DNA from: Motacilla alba alba
Lineage: Eukaryota > Chordata > Aves > Passeriformes > Motacillidae
NCBI RefSeq assembly: GCF_015832195.1
Contig: NC_052027.1
Location: forward strand, 10,040,149 to 10,104,148
Direction of reading: 5' to 3'
DNA: 64,000 nt
Positions 36,701 to 51,700 of this stretch are shown here, in pieces. The translations under genes were made by a program, and so were the position numbers. The notes beneath the pieces were generated by a model. It was given only the letters and a program-made list of their open reading frames with translations. It was not told the origin of the DNA and did not search any database. Position 1 is the stretch's first letter. Each line of letters begins with the position of its first letter.

Positions 36701-39700
36701 ATTTCCAAAGAAAAGATGTGTTTAAAGACCCTGCACATATTACCATGGGGTTGTGAAAATGCCTGCTTTTACTGCAAAGATTCATCTGTTCAAGATTGCC
36801 TTGGATAATGCAGTGGACTTAAAGGTGTAAATGTAACCTAAAAAAAATGTAACCTAAAAAACCTTTTATGATTTACATCCACCTTTTTAAATGATTGTGC
36901 ACCCTCCAGTTTTTGTTACTGCTGCAGAATTTGTTTCATTTCACAGAGTTCCCATCTCAGAGTGACCCCAGAGCAGGGCTTCTTTACCCAGTGAAACACG
37001 TCCCAGTGCGCTGGTCACAGTCCCTGGCGCAGTCACAGGGCCGACAGCCATTTTCTCCAAAGCCCCAGTAGCCCACCAGGCACCTGTCACAGTTGGGACC
37101 TGCCACTCCTGGCTTGCAGTAGCAGAATCCTGTCCGGGGGTGGCATCTCCAGCTGCTGCTGAGTGTGGCGTTGGCTGAACCCATGGGCTGGCAGGCACAG
37201 GCTAGGGACACACAGCAAGAGGCAATTCAAATAAGTGCCGTGGGGTCAGCTGCTTAAGTGACATTTTTGCAAGGCTGATAAACTTGTACCTTCTTCCTCA
37301 TGCTCAGTAGTTTTAAGTCAGAACTACTAGTAAACATTGCATTTCAGCCTACATTCACTTTTTATTTCTTTTTAATTTGTTAGACAAAGCAGAACAAGTA
37401 CAACTGTGAGCATTTGTGTATGACAGTCAGCTCTTCCCTGGTACCCAAATCGTGACCACACAGGTTTTCAAGTGATACCAGACAGCCTCTTCTGTGTGTT
37501 TATTTTTAAGGAGGCTTGAAGGTGTCCCTTTAAAAGTGTTTTGCAGAAACTTTCACTAGCAAGGGCAAGGGAAAGATTTATAGCTATTGCTTATATTGCC
37601 TTTCCTGTAAACACAGAGATCACAAACCTGCTGTTTCCTGTGGGGTAAATGCAGATTATACAGGTGGTTCAGATGACCTGAAACTTATTTTCAATTTCTG
37701 CCTCTAAAGAGTGCACAAATTTCCTTCAGTTCCTTTCTAAAGTGCTAAACATCACACCATGCAGTACTGTATGTGCCTAAAGAAGCTGATAGATTTTTTT
37801 TACAAATGCATGAGCAGATTTTTTTCAAGGAAGGCTAGCAGAATGAGAGAAGACCTCTAAACTTACTAGATGTATTTTACATGTAGCTGAAGATGAGCAA
37901 ATAGGAGGAAAAACCTCCAAATATTTCAAATAGTGTTGCCAGTTTCACACCAGCCTAGCAACTCAAGGCAATTTGGCAGGAAAACAGATAGTTACAGCTC
38001 CTGTGGGCATCTCTTCCTGCACAGACAATAAATTGTCATAATCCCACATCACTGGTACATTCCTGATGTGGCAGCATCAGGGAGGGATAAACAGAGAGGT
38101 GCCAGCCAGCACAGTTGACTCCTCTCCATCAGGACAGAACCTGGCTGGGATGGTCAAGCCTCATGCCAACAGCTCTGCAGAAGTAAAATACGAGCAGTAA
38201 ACAAACCCACTCATTTCTGATGTTCAGACAAGTCTGATCAAAATGAGAACTGAGCTGAACTCCAGGCCTTCATATTTCAGCTCTCTTTTGTATTAAGAAT
38301 GCAGCATGCCCTCACTTTCACTTGTAACAGACTGAAAAGGTAATGCATCACTACTTCATCCATCTGGAAGAGGACAGAAATAAAAATTGTGTGGGTAAGG
38401 CCTGCTTTTACAGAGATTTTCAGTTAAATGTTGGACACCCAAGGTGTTTAGATAGCTTGGATCAGAGGCCAGCCTTTTTGGATGCCTATTTGAACCAAAC
38501 ATGATCTCCAAAGCTTTTGAAGTTTGCCCATCATTGTTTCTGATCAAACTACTTTTCTTCATGAGCTCACAGATAAGAGACTAAATGAACATTTTGATCC
38601 CACACATCACTTTCCAAGGGGAAAGGGGCCAATATATGACTAAAGAAAATTTAAAATGTAGCAGGGAAAGATTTACTTTCATCTGCAACCTCATATTTGA
38701 AGCCCAGGAAAAGAAAATACCTTTTGAAAATAGTACAAGAAGAAGGGCGAGCAATTTTGGTTAAAGGGCAGTTCACTTATGATCTGCTTACCATATAGTT
38801 ATTTTTTCCCCCGATGCCCTGTGTTCTTTATGCCAATAATTTCAATAATATTATTATACTGCTGTGGATGGATCTGGGCCCGTTGTGCTCAGGGGACTCT
38901 AGCACAACAGCCTAGGGACAGAAAAGCCACGTGCTGTCACGGGCAATGTGCTGGGCACAATGGGCGGGCTGGCGCAGGGCAGCAGCCTCGACTTTGGGAG
39001 CAAACCTGGGGCTTGTGCTGTCACTTCTGGACAGCAGGTGGAACACTGAAGTGCTCATTAGCCCTGACAGGTTCAAAGGAAGGTCTGATTTTTTGCTGCT
39101 AAACTTGATTTCACCCCCACCCATTTTTGCAGGGCTGACTACATCACCCTAAAAAAGAGATTCCTAGTTTGTCAGTCACTGAATACAATGGATGTCATAT
39201 ATTTGGAGATAAGGAGGGGAAACACCCTTCCTTCATTGCAGGCAGGTTTGAGACACAAGGAGTAAGAGATGTGCCAGCATCAGCGTTACTTGAATCCAGG
39301 ATGGTTTTCACTGTCATATTGTAATATGTAGGATATGCCTGTGGAGTTTTCACTTAGATTTCTGCAGCCTCTGGGCCTGTCTTTATCCCTCTTATTTCTA
39401 GTTTTTGAGTTTCATCACTGAGAGTCTAAACAGATGGGTAACTCACATCATTAAACTGCCCTATCCCCAGCTGAGACTGGAACCTGATTCAGGAAGATGA
39501 GAACCTCTCCTACCCTATTCCTAAGGGAAAACATTACAGCACAGTGACTGAAAGCACTGGTGAAAGCAGATGAAGAAGCAGAAAACAGAATTGCCTTTTG
39601 TTTTTAATTTTGAGGCTACAGTTCAATAAAAATAACGTTCCCAGATGAACTGTGGGACATATTCTCCAGTTAGAAACTGGGACAGCTTCTGGTGCATCAG

Positions 39701-42700
39701 AAAGCAAGCTGAATCAATACATGTACAACACTTTCAGATGAGTTATACAAGTGGCTTGCAAACTCTTTACTCAGTCTGTGTTTATTTAGCATTTCAGCTT
39801 GGGTGGGTACATTGTCTGGCTTCCAGAGTATTACGGCCAAAATCCCAGTTGTGCATCTAAGGTAACTCCAAAAATAAGAGCCCACATGTCACATGCTGAA
39901 GGGGCAGCTGTGGATGACTGGGTTTTTATCTGTTTAACAGTACCATGGATTTGCAAATAAGCCTCACTGTTAAAGAAACATAAAAGCAAGTTTCCAAAAC
40001 CTCACCCTTTAACATTTTCCAATATTTGACAACCTTTTCCCACTGGTTTTTGCTTCTTTTCTCTTGGCAAACCCTCATTTTCTCTCCATCCACCTCCCTG
40101 TCTAACAAAACAGCAGCCAATGTGACAATGGCCTTGTTTGTCAAAGGCATCATCAATTATGTTAGGGACAGTGTGCAGACAATCCTGGCTCAGAGCTGGG
40201 CAGTTTATTGTAGTTTTCCCTTTGACAGTAGCATAGTGAAAAACATAATTTTACTTCATGGTTGCCTATTGGTCACAGAGTGTCATGAACGTCCTCTTGC
40301 CTTTTAGTCTCTCTCCCATAGCAAGTTTTTGTCAGAGACTACTGTAAAAGGGAGGAGACAAGAAATAATGAAAAATGAATAATTCATACTGCAATCCCTA
40401 CTCAAGTCCCTAATAAATCTGTCTGCCCTCAGACAGCTGTCTTCCCCATGTAATTAGACACAGATGTAAAATAGAATATTGGTTGTAACACTATGGTCCC
40501 AGCTTACAGGAAAATACCAGGTGCTCCAAGTAAGTCAATGGCCTATGAGGTATCTTGTCTTAAACTTTTGTCTAATAATACTGCATAAGATATAGCTGTG
40601 AGCAGACTGGCTATTTGATTTAAAAAAACAGGCAAAATAAAAAAAAAAAACAAAGAGTCTTTTGAGTCTGAAATATATACATGTGCATCTTGGGAGTATA
40701 TGACCAAACCAGTGTGATTTTTAAAGCATGTCAGGTGTGGGGATTGACTCTGCCAATGATGTTTCTTAAATGAAAGAAATAAGATAGCTCTGTGTGTGGT
40801 CAGGGCTGATTAAGACAGACTTTGAAGCAAGATGTGATGGGGCCTTTGTGATATTAGAATTAAAAGTTCACTCCCTTTGCTCAGAAGTAAAAGGATGAGA
40901 AGCAGAGCCTTTCAGACCATGTGTGTGTGCATGTGCATCTGGGCACATTTTAATTTTCTAGCCTCGTTCTTTGAGTAAAAAAAGCTTGTTTTCCTGGAAC
41001 CCTTTTTAATGGGTCTACATGCCTGCATTACTTTTAAGCTAAGCAAAGGGGGAGTACAAAAGATGGTGCCATTTCAGAAGGATCCCTTAAGCCTTGGAAT
41101 AAGCCACAGGAAAGAGCCAAGGATACAGCAGCTTTTCTAACCATTGGTTAGGAAACAATTAGGCTTTTGAGTCAAAGCTCCCAGACAAGTCTATATACAA
41201 ACTACTTAATTCTGTGTTGTCACCTCCAATAACAGGCAGGTGTGTGCCTTGCTCAGGGACTCTTTTAATGCCTTTTTTTCTTTTTAATATAGATCTAAGC
41301 AGTGTCAAAACAAGGCTCTGCCCATGACTCTGCTCTCATTCATCCCAGCTGGTAGGAACAGGAGAAGCAAAGGGATCAGAGGCAGGCTACCTCTGCAGAC
41401 AAAAAGAATAGCAGATTCACACTTCCATATCAAATTTCAGCAGATTTTTTTTTTCCTGAGGGAATGTCTTTGCAGTCTCACACTGGAGGGTCAGCTAAGG
41501 GTGGTTTAGATAGTGCCAGGAGATCCAATTGTTATACAACTTTTTTTTTTTTTTTTTTCAGAGCAGATTAAGAGAGAATGCTACTCATTATTATGACTAA
41601 TGCTTAAAGACTGTTTCTGGGCCTGAGCAGTGTCCTGTTAACTTTCTGGGAGCCTGAGGGGGATGTCACAGCTGAACCTAGACTTTGCTCTGGATGGCAG
41701 AGCACTCTTCAAGCGTGCTTTCTCAAAGGGATTAGCACAGCATTTCATTCAGCTTTTTCATCAGACTTCCTTTCCCAGCTCAGTATCTACTGTACACAAG
41801 GGTCAAGTTTTCATCTCCCATTGAAAGTTTTTTTTCCTCTGAGCTCAAAATGGGAAGATGGGCACTAGGTTACTCTCACCAAAACCATCCATTCAGTCTG
41901 CTGTTTGCAGTTTATTACTGCTTTTCAACACTTGCTCATCGGGTGGGTTTTTCATTTAGTGTTGTTAGTCTGGCACTGTTTGCATGAATTTCTCAAAGTG
42001 AGATGATGCCTTGGAATTGGTACACTTAAATCCCAAAAAAACATGTTAATCCAGAAGTGGTAGCTCTTCAATTTATAATCAGCAGGCTGAGGTAAGACAA
42101 AAATCTATCAGGTGGTCTCATTGTCTAATATATTAGCAATGCTCAAAATAGAAACTTTTTTTTTACTGAGAAACCAGAGTTGGTTTTAGGGTCACACAAC
42201 CTGAACAACGTGGACCACACCAGATGAGGTTTACTGGCAATGCAAGTTTTCAACCTTAAAGTATAAAGAAGAGGGTCTCTATCCTGCACATCCTGCAGGA
42301 GGCTTTGCAGTTTAATATTAGCTGATGATGGTCCTGGAAGAAAAACCTTCCCTCTATCAAACTGAGTCTGTTCTAACCAAAGCCAGTCTCCATTGGTGTT
42401 TCTGGCTTTGCTGTCTGTGATAATAACCAAAGTAGTGAAGTGTTCCCTGAAAACTCTCTGCAGAGGTGCACTGTACCCAAAATGCACACTTCCACACCGC
42501 CTGCAACCCTCATGGGGAAGTGTTTGGGGATCAGGTCTTCCATCATACAAAGTGCTGCCTATTATGGGGATTTGTCAAATCTCATTGTGGGAATTCTCTT
42601 ATTTTCCTTAAATAAAAGGGAAAAGGCGCAGATTAACCACCTCCTTCCCAGTTTTCTCTGAACTCTGCAGTTACATCCAGAGTTCCTCCTGTTCCCACAG

Positions 42701-45700
42701 AGGTACAAGCATCGTGTACACAGCTGCTGTAAAAGCCAAGTGAGCTGCAATGCCCATTCCTTCTATCTTGATATGGCAAACATTCATGAATTTCTTTACA
42801 CCCCTGAGAAAGGTCCCATTGACTTGAATCATTCACAGATAGGGTCGTGCTTACCTTTGCTGCTGAATCAAACCCATTAAATTCATCTCAGCTAAGAGAA
42901 ACTCTAGTGCAGGCTAGTGATCCAGAGTACCTCTTAAGGAAATAGATATGCTTTAGAGGGCAATTCAGTCCATCTGTTTCAGGCATCTACCTTAGACTGC
43001 AATAAATAATTCCCCTGAGGTCCCTCTGTTTCTCCACTGACAGAACAAGGAGCCTAGAAAAGACATATAACTTTCAGTGACTAAAGCAGGATGGCAGCTC
43101 TCTAGGCCTGAGTGTGCAACTCAGAGTGGAGACAATTGCATTTGGGGGCCTTCTGCTGGCAGCAGCACCTTCCCAGGTGAAAAGAACATTGTTGTGCTTC
43201 CCTGGCACAACAGGAATAAAGCTCTTTCAACAAGGTAAATTTCTGAACAGTTTTTCTCTAGCTATGCAGAGTATTGGCAGGGGTTACTGAGAGACCTGTA
43301 ACCAGACCAGACAAGAGAGGCAGACGTAGAGTCAAGGTCTGATTTCATCTAGGCAAACAGTTCTAGGGTTTCCAGACAGATAGGCTGTATTTTCAAACAA
43401 TGTTTTTTCCTCTTTGCTGCTCTCCAGTGCTCCTTGACTTTAGCAGTTATCTAGTATTACACATGATGCTGGTTACTGCACATCTCCCTGCTGCTCAGTA
43501 TGAGAGTTCATACTCAGATTCTTTCAGGTGCTATGAGACTGAAAGCTAATCTTCTGGCATAACAATTTGTTCTCATTACAATATTTCCCTGTAGCAAATC
43601 TGCTCAGAGTAGAAACAGAACTAGAAAGGGGCCACCATAGAACACTACAGGATACAGGGTGAGCCAGATAAGCTCACCTTCTGCCCTGTCTGCTGATCCG
43701 TGTTCTGTGAGGAACACTGTGAAAATCAGAAGAAAAAGTTATGTGGAAGCAGTCTGCTGTCAGCAAGTTCCAGTGGGAAGAAGGCAAAAGAGCAGAAACA
43801 CTGGGTATGCTGGGCACAGAAAGCTTAAGTAATATCACAGGACTCACAATCCTAGGGAGAGGAGTAACCTAAATGTTTAAGAGGAATCATGCTGAAGAAC
43901 ATTAAAAGGATCAGAAAAGCTTCAAAAGCTCATTATGTCAGTGGGCAAGAGGTCAGACAACAGAGGATGAAGTTCTCTATGCTGGCAACTGATGTCTGAG
44001 CTATGGGGAAGGAAACTATCCAAAAGGAAAAAAAGAAATTAAGTGTATTGCTGGAAATAGCACCCTCTGAAACAGATGTGAGATAGAATCAGACATGTGA
44101 AGCCTGGCAGGATACTCGGGAAACGTTTACTTTAAGTGAGGGAGATTTGGGCTGTTTGCCAGACTGGCTGGGTGCAAACTATCTTGATCCAGAGGTTGTA
44201 CATCCTCTGTGTGCAGCCATTAGTGCCTCTGTGCCAGAGACACACCCTGACACATTCTGCTGAAGTGTTAATGATGCAATTAATTTGGGCAGAGCACCCC
44301 ATAACACAGCTGTAGAGTCTGGAAATAAGTCTGACTGAGTTCTGATGTATTTGTTTCCAAATGAATGTGCACAGTTCCAGGCCTCCTGTATCTTCTGCAT
44401 CCATTGTATGTATTTGTGTGCACAGATGTTGCACAATCAAATGGAATTTAACAATAGCTTGCACATAGGCTCACACAGTCTTGAGAGGTACAGAAAAAAA
44501 ACAAAAACAGGTAAATAAAATGTGCCTCAAGATAAAAGGGACCATATTAATTTAAAACCAAACACAAGAAGACTGTACCTTTCTCCAAAAGGGAATGCAT
44601 TTGGAGAATTGAATCAGTTATCACCAAAAAAAGGTGTCGAAACATGGGGACAAATAGAGACAAAAAAATCACCTTTGATCAAAACCCTGTAGTTTAGGAA
44701 GAGATGCAAGGAAAATACAGTAGTACTCCTGAGTTACCTCTATAGGAGTTACTAATTCTATAGAAATGATTTTGTTCTATAAATGATTCTTTCACCATTC
44801 ATTTTTCACCTTATGTAAGGTGGTCACTTACGTTTGCAGACCTCTGGAGAAGACATGGGCTTCCCTCTGTCTCTGTAAAAGCCAGGTTTGCACCTCTGGC
44901 ACCGATGTCCCTCCGTGTTGTGCTGGCAGTTGTCACAGACTCCCCCCGTGCGCTTCCCCGAGGCCAGCCACACGCTCAGGTCGAAGTGGCAGCTCTCGGC
45001 GTGGTTGTGGCAGCGACACTCTGGTGAGGACAGGAGAATGAACGTCAGACTTTTGTAGCTGACACAGTAATCATGGTAGCATTTTCCAAACCAACCTGGC
45101 AGTATTTTAAACACTGCTAGAACCTGGAATGTGGGAGGGTGTAGCTACATGAAAACCAGATTTCTGGCTTGTAAATTCCACTCCCCGATAGCCCCAGTGC
45201 AGAGGAATGACCTGCACACTGAAGTTCTCCATCAGTGACCAGCAATTTATCCCCAGTTTCTGTAATGGCACCATTACTGTAAATCACAGAAGTCTTTGTG
45301 GGGGAGCTTTGCCTGCTGTTATGGTGAGTGCCCACCCTAAGAGCCTGGGTCGGTAAACTCCCTTCCACTTACTTCTGCATTCATTAGGTGCCCCTGTTTT
45401 CCCATCTCCTGGCTTCCAGGGCTGGTCGTTGTAGAGTGGAGCACATTTCTCACAGTGGTCCCCTGCCGTGTTGTGTCTGCACACACACTTCCCATGGACC
45501 TGCCAGGGAAAAGAGAGCACAGTCAAATGGCTGCAGGAGCAGGTGGAATCCCCAGCAGCCTCATGAGGAGCTGGGACTTCTGCACAATTCCCACACAGCT
45601 GCCTGGCTCTCTCAGGAAACCCACAGAGCCTGGAGCTAAAACATGTAGCTCTCTCTTTTCACAGTTATTAGTGATGTAGAATTTTTCCTATCTCTTACAA

Positions 45701-48700
45701 AATGCACATAGCAACAATTTAACTCTCAGTTGGCTAATTAACTACTGCATTGATGAACAACCTAGACTCTAAATTTGGTGAGCTAACAGGTCTTATTTTG
45801 ATTTACAAGTTCAGGGCAAGAGCATGCAAAGAGTATCAAATGTACTCTGGGTTAGCAGAGCCAGTCACAGGAGAGCACAGGCTTACAGAGGATGCTGGGC
45901 TCTGTCTTATTTGACATTAATGCTGATCTGGAAGAGGGTATAAATATAAGCAAGTGAAATCACCATGAATTATGAAATTTTAAATTATTAGATGAATGAG
46001 GAAATAGTCATGGACATCCTAGCACAGTTAAAAATGTAACAAAAACATTAAAAATGGAAAAATACCAACCAGTACTCCCACAGAAAAGTGGGAGAGCTTT
46101 GAGCCATTCTATGAGGAAGGCACTGATATTTTAACTTAGGTACAATAGGCACCAGCCTGCCAACTTACATATGACTATATCTAAATTAGATTAGTAGAAA
46201 AGGCCCAGTAAAATTTTGGGCTATGGAACTAAGAGCACTGTAACTCTTAGGGGACAAAAAAATGTACCTGCAGTGCTGTGCTCAGTTTTGAACATTTTAT
46301 TATGAGATAAATTAGGAATTAGAAGATGTTCAACAAAAATGAGCAAAAGCTGCCTGAAGAATAGAGCTGAAGTACATAAACCCATCTAAGCTAGAAAACA
46401 ATGCATAGTATTTGATGGGCAAATAAAGTGCAAAAAGTCTTGACTAAGACTGGCTGAAAAGTTCTCTCTGTGACTATTTGCTTGAAAAATTACTTGAAGA
46501 AAGAACTTGCTTCCTTTGTACTTACCTGCCTTCATTGGAACACAGTAATGATTTTTAGTCATGGAAATATTCAAATACATATCTGGTTTGGAAGCAGGTG
46601 TTCCCACCAGAAACCAGACCTTGCAAACTGAGCTAGTTCAGCCTTCAAAGAGAAAGTTACCATTGAAACTACTTCTGCTCTCAATTTTACGCACCAGGAG
46701 TAAAGCAGCCACTTCCACAATAAACTGTGATTTGGTGCACAAGATTCTGTAATATTAACCCACATCTAAAGAAGAGCCATACAGAAGGGTTTTTAGGTTG
46801 TTGCTGGGCTTTGGTTGGTTGTTTGTTTTTTTAATAAATTAATAAATAGTATTCCAATATCTGTTTGCAATGCCTCAGGGAAAGGATTTCACAGATAAAA
46901 TTTTCGGGAGGAAATATCAAGCACAGGGTGTGAGAGAAAGGGAAGGGTGGAACCATAAGTCATGCTCTACATTTATCACAAGAGCAGCTGCTATAATGCC
47001 AGGAGACGCTGGTACTAGAGCAGGAAATGCCCGGAAATCAGGGGTGACACCCCTGTCCCTCCACGGGCTGTTGATGATCCTGAGCTCAGCGCAGCTCTGC
47101 CCCACTGCACATAACAAAACACCCAGGCTGAAATTTCATTTTGGCTGGTGTGTGAATTGGCTTCAACCCTATAACCTCACCATTAACATGAGTTACGTTT
47201 TCCCACGGGCTGTCCCTAAAGCCAGGCTCTCCCTGCAGCCCCTCTCCCCACCTGTCAGAGCAGGCAGCTCGGGATCAGCAGAGATGTGTTCCAAAGAGCG
47301 GCAGCGCGGATGAGCTCCCCTGCCCCCAAACTCATGTGCCCGCAGCAATTTGCTGTCCGCGGCCCTGGTTTCTGCTGTCCCCGAGCAGAAATGATGCAGC
47401 GGGGGGAGAGGGAGCGGCTGCAGCTGATGCCCTCGGCCGCCGTGGCCAGCTGGCAGCGCCGCCGCCGCCCGGGCGCTGAGCGCGGCTGCGGCTCCGCCCG
47501 AGCTCTCCCACCTCGCCCGGGAAACTCATCCGCGTTCGAGGCGCGAGCAGCAGGGCAAAAGACAGAGAAAAAGGCAAAAATACTCATGCAACAGCGTTGT
47601 GCTTTTCACTGTTTGGGTTTGACGCTTCAGGCTTAAAGTTCTCCCCTGTGGTCACAGAGGCTGCTCCTCAAGAAGGCAGAGAACAGAGAAAAGGTAAAAT
47701 GAGCCTGACCCAGAGCTGTAGATTTACTTATCTCCAAAATTCACACTCCACCTGAGCTTCACAGTTCATTCTAAAATGGATCAGAACAAAATCCTGGATC
47801 TCTTCACTTTCTTAGGAAATACTTATTGAAATGTATTTCTATGTAAAATCTGCAAGCTGGCCCATTTTATTGTTTAGAAATACATGTAATACTCTAAATA
47901 CAGAATACTCTGTACTCACTATATTAAAAAATTACCTGAAAAGTGCTGAGACCATGCAGTTAGGAAACGATAGAATTAAACCATGCAATCTCATTTTAGC
48001 CTCGACTGACATGATCAAATATTCATTATTCCACAGGACTCTGTGCTTACAGTGCACAGCACAGACGGCGTGAACGCTCATGAACAATTATTCAGAAAAA
48101 TAAACAGGAAAATTCAGTGAGAGAGGACAGGAAAGGTTGAGTTACTTTCTTTGGAAAGTAGATGTGTTAGTTTGCTCATTGCCCAGTGGTTTGTATGAAC
48201 TGTAGTTTGTGGCATAGTGTGAGTAGGACAGAGGCAGAGAAGAGACTTCCTACCTGTGATCCCTGCTATGGAACAGCTCCCAAATCCACGTGGAAGGATG
48301 ACTGGCTCTCCTGCTGGCTGCCTGCCTGGCTTTTCAGCCCTTTTGTCTAAGCCATTGAGCAGGCACAGGGAAACAGGGAAGCTGGCACGGAGCTTCTTTT
48401 AGAAAGTGTTACATTTGGGTACTAAGATTTTTGGTATAGGTTTAAGAAGGCAAAGAGAATTGACTGGTATTGGTGCAAAGGTAAAGCAAGACATAAGAGA
48501 AAGTAGTCTACCATGTGTATCAAGGAATATTTTTTTTTCCATGGAGAGTAATCTCAGATAGCAGTCATGGGTGAAACAGCTACAGAAGAGAGTGCAACAT
48601 GAGAGGACAATGAATTACAGAAAGGATTTGGGTAGGAGAAGAGAACAGAGATGAACAGCTCACATTGAACACACAAAAAAAATGAGTAATGGATGTAAGT

Positions 48701-51700
48701 GGCCATCACAGAAAGACTGGTTAATGCAGGAAAAGCTGAGCTGTGGAAGAGACCTATTACATTTAAGTGTAAGATGAAATAAGGTTAGCTGAGGTGGCTG
48801 TGAGTAATGAGACAATTTGTTCTGTTAGAGAGGAAGAGATAGGAGAGGCAGCCAGAGAGTAAAGTCCAGGAAGGAGCAAGAAGGAAATACAGGAAACTCT
48901 GAGATAAAATAGGAAATGGGATATCTGCTTAAAGACAGGAGAATATGAGAGTCACATTCAACACCAGCACAAGAACAGGTGTGTTCCTCAGTTGTTATTC
49001 ACTGCTAAAATAAATCTGCACTTCTCTCACCAAAGTGTGACCAAAAAAAATGGATAGCAGAATGAGAGACAAGCTACAGCACATACCAGGGAAAGGTGCA
49101 GGGGAAAGGTACAGACCTAGACCAGAGCCCCAGCATCCTCCCCAGAGGTTGGGCCAGAGGCAGGGATGCAAAAAAGGAGCAAGAGCCCGGGGCTGAACTT
49201 AAATAGGACCCCAAAGCCAATGGACAGAGAGCACGGGTGAGAGTCCCTGGTGGGACTGGTCAGGGCTGGTAAAGTTCTATTAGTGCCTTCAGGACACTAA
49301 TAATAACACTTTAATTTCCACTGGATTAATGTCATTGGCATCTTTAGGATATCTGACTACAAAGAAGCACCTGAGGTAAGAAATACTTCAGCCTTCTTCA
49401 TCTGGAGCTGGCAATCCAGGTGGAGGAAGCTTGAAAGCAAGGTGTGAGTAACAGAGGCAAGATTCATGCCACTAGTTAGGAAAAAAAGCCAGTTTTCAGC
49501 TAAAAGTAGTTTATGAGTAGTTTATGACACTGATTTATATGAATGCATATAAATGTATTGGTACAGCAGATGAAAAATGGAGATCCAGGGGATTTCTGTA
49601 TCACCTCTATATTTCACTTTGTCCTTTTGTTCCATAGGTAACACTTCATCACTTGACATTTCCTGATCCTTAGGTAAAAAAGTGTTTAGGTCTATATGGG
49701 CTTCTCCACTGTGCTCATTACTGCAATATTTGAGTACTTTAGAAACATTATGAAATTTGTTTTTATGACACTTCCCTTCACCTGCTTTTCCTCATTACTG
49801 TGATAAGTATTATCCCTGAGGCTCTTTCCCATTCATTGTATTGAGATTTCAGTTGCTCTCACAAATTTTTTTGAAACTGGATGGTGTCTTCCAAAGTTAT
49901 TGTGGGGAATGGATCTGAGAAAAAGATGCAGGCAGGCAGACTGTGTGAGTGTATAAACCTCCCCATTTCATAACACCAGTCTGAAGTCCCATGTGCATCC
50001 CCTGGAATAGTTTGTGTTCTTGCGCCCCTGCTCTCCAAGTGCATTTAGCTGGGGTTGCCCCTGTCACTAATGCAGGCTGTCAGCTTTGAAAGATGAAAAC
50101 TGCTGCTTTAAATACTGATATTCTGGCTTCCTCATACTTCAAGTTTTCTAATCAATTTTGCAAGACATTTATAAAATGACATACCTGAATTTAGAGGATA
50201 TTATTAGTCCAGGAAAGGAAGACAAATGTTTTGCTACTCAATCACCATCCTATTGGCTTTAATGGCCATGTGAAAGTGAGTCCTGCTTTTGTGTTTCGGT
50301 ATAGCAGCTGTGTTCTCAGACTGTGCCTTCATGATGTAAACTTTTTTTGGGATAATCTCAATTTGAGACATTTCCTTACTATTTCTTTCTATGCTATCAC
50401 TTACATCATGCCCCTGAGTTATATATAAATTGGGCTGTAAAACCAAACCATGTTTGGAAAAAAGCTAAACTGAGGGGGTTTTTTCCCTTGGCACTAGTAT
50501 TTTTAATCTGGATTAATTCCCTCATCTGTCTCACAGTACAGTCATGCTGTTACAAGTCTGGTGTTGCTGCCAAAGGCTTTGATTTGTACATCAACCACCT
50601 GAGCAGCTTTGGATCAGGACATAGAGGAGGTTATAGCTTTGTGCATTTTAATGCCAGGATGATCAGTTCCAACCATTTAGCTTGATGTGCTATACTCAGC
50701 CATGAGTTTCATCCAGTTTCATCCAGTTTCTTCCATCAAGCTCTGTAACTTCTGGTGGATTTGTAGCAAATAATGTAGAACTTTATCCTGTTTGCATACA
50801 GTTCCAAGAAATTGCATGATACTTGGTCATCTTTGCACAAAGCTTCTTCACCTGAATTCTAATTCACAGCTGAGAAAGTGAGAGAAAATTTTCCACCTTT
50901 GTCCTGCAGTTTTAATTTTTTTTTTAAACTCTGTTCATCTTTGTATAATACCTGAAGCCTTTTGCTTTTTCTCTGTCCATTTAGTTTCTTTTCCTATTGT
51001 CCTTTTTTTCTCCTGAGCTACTCTCAGTCTATCTGGGGGCTTTTTTCCTAATGAATGAAGGTTAAATTTGGGAGCCTTCCAGGTCAGAGCAACTGTTGCT
51101 GATTCAGAAAAAATGTTTGCATTTGGCCTCTGTATTCACTCTGTAATGTCACCAGAGAAATTTGGGATACTGCAGTTGGCAATGACATCAGATGCTGTCC
51201 CTTACCTGCTTGCAGTAAATTGACTCTTCCTGGGTCATTTTGCATGGTTAAATGAAACAGTGGCTGCTGTTCTGCTGTGTTTCTCTTACAGTTCAAATGG
51301 GCTCTGTGGTCTCTCCAAATGAAAAGAATATCCATGCAGGTTTATAAAAAATCCTTGAATATCAAGTCCTAAGGAGGGCACATACAACTTGTAAGAGGCC
51401 AAACTAAAAATTTCCTTCCACTTTTTCAAAGTTGCAAGGAGTGATTTGGGAGGAAGTCCCAGATTACAGCGCCTGCTGTGGGCAGATGGACAATTCAAAT
51501 TCCTGCTCTAATCAGGAATGAGAAAAGCCATTATTTGCCTCTGTCACTTGTTGTTTTCTGGGAGAAGGGCTAATACATGTATATGTCAGAAAGCTACTAC
51601 ACATATGGGTGTTTTCTGAGGGAACTCAGTTTCTGGCTCATACGTGGTGACTTTGGTAAATTAAGTCTACCTGAACTTGACAGGGAAAAGTAGAGCTGGG

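Noticed and set aside
47255..47636. Overlapping open frames of 110-116 codons on both strands
   Set aside because: They coincide with the intragenic CpG island, have low-complexity composition and no recognisable family.
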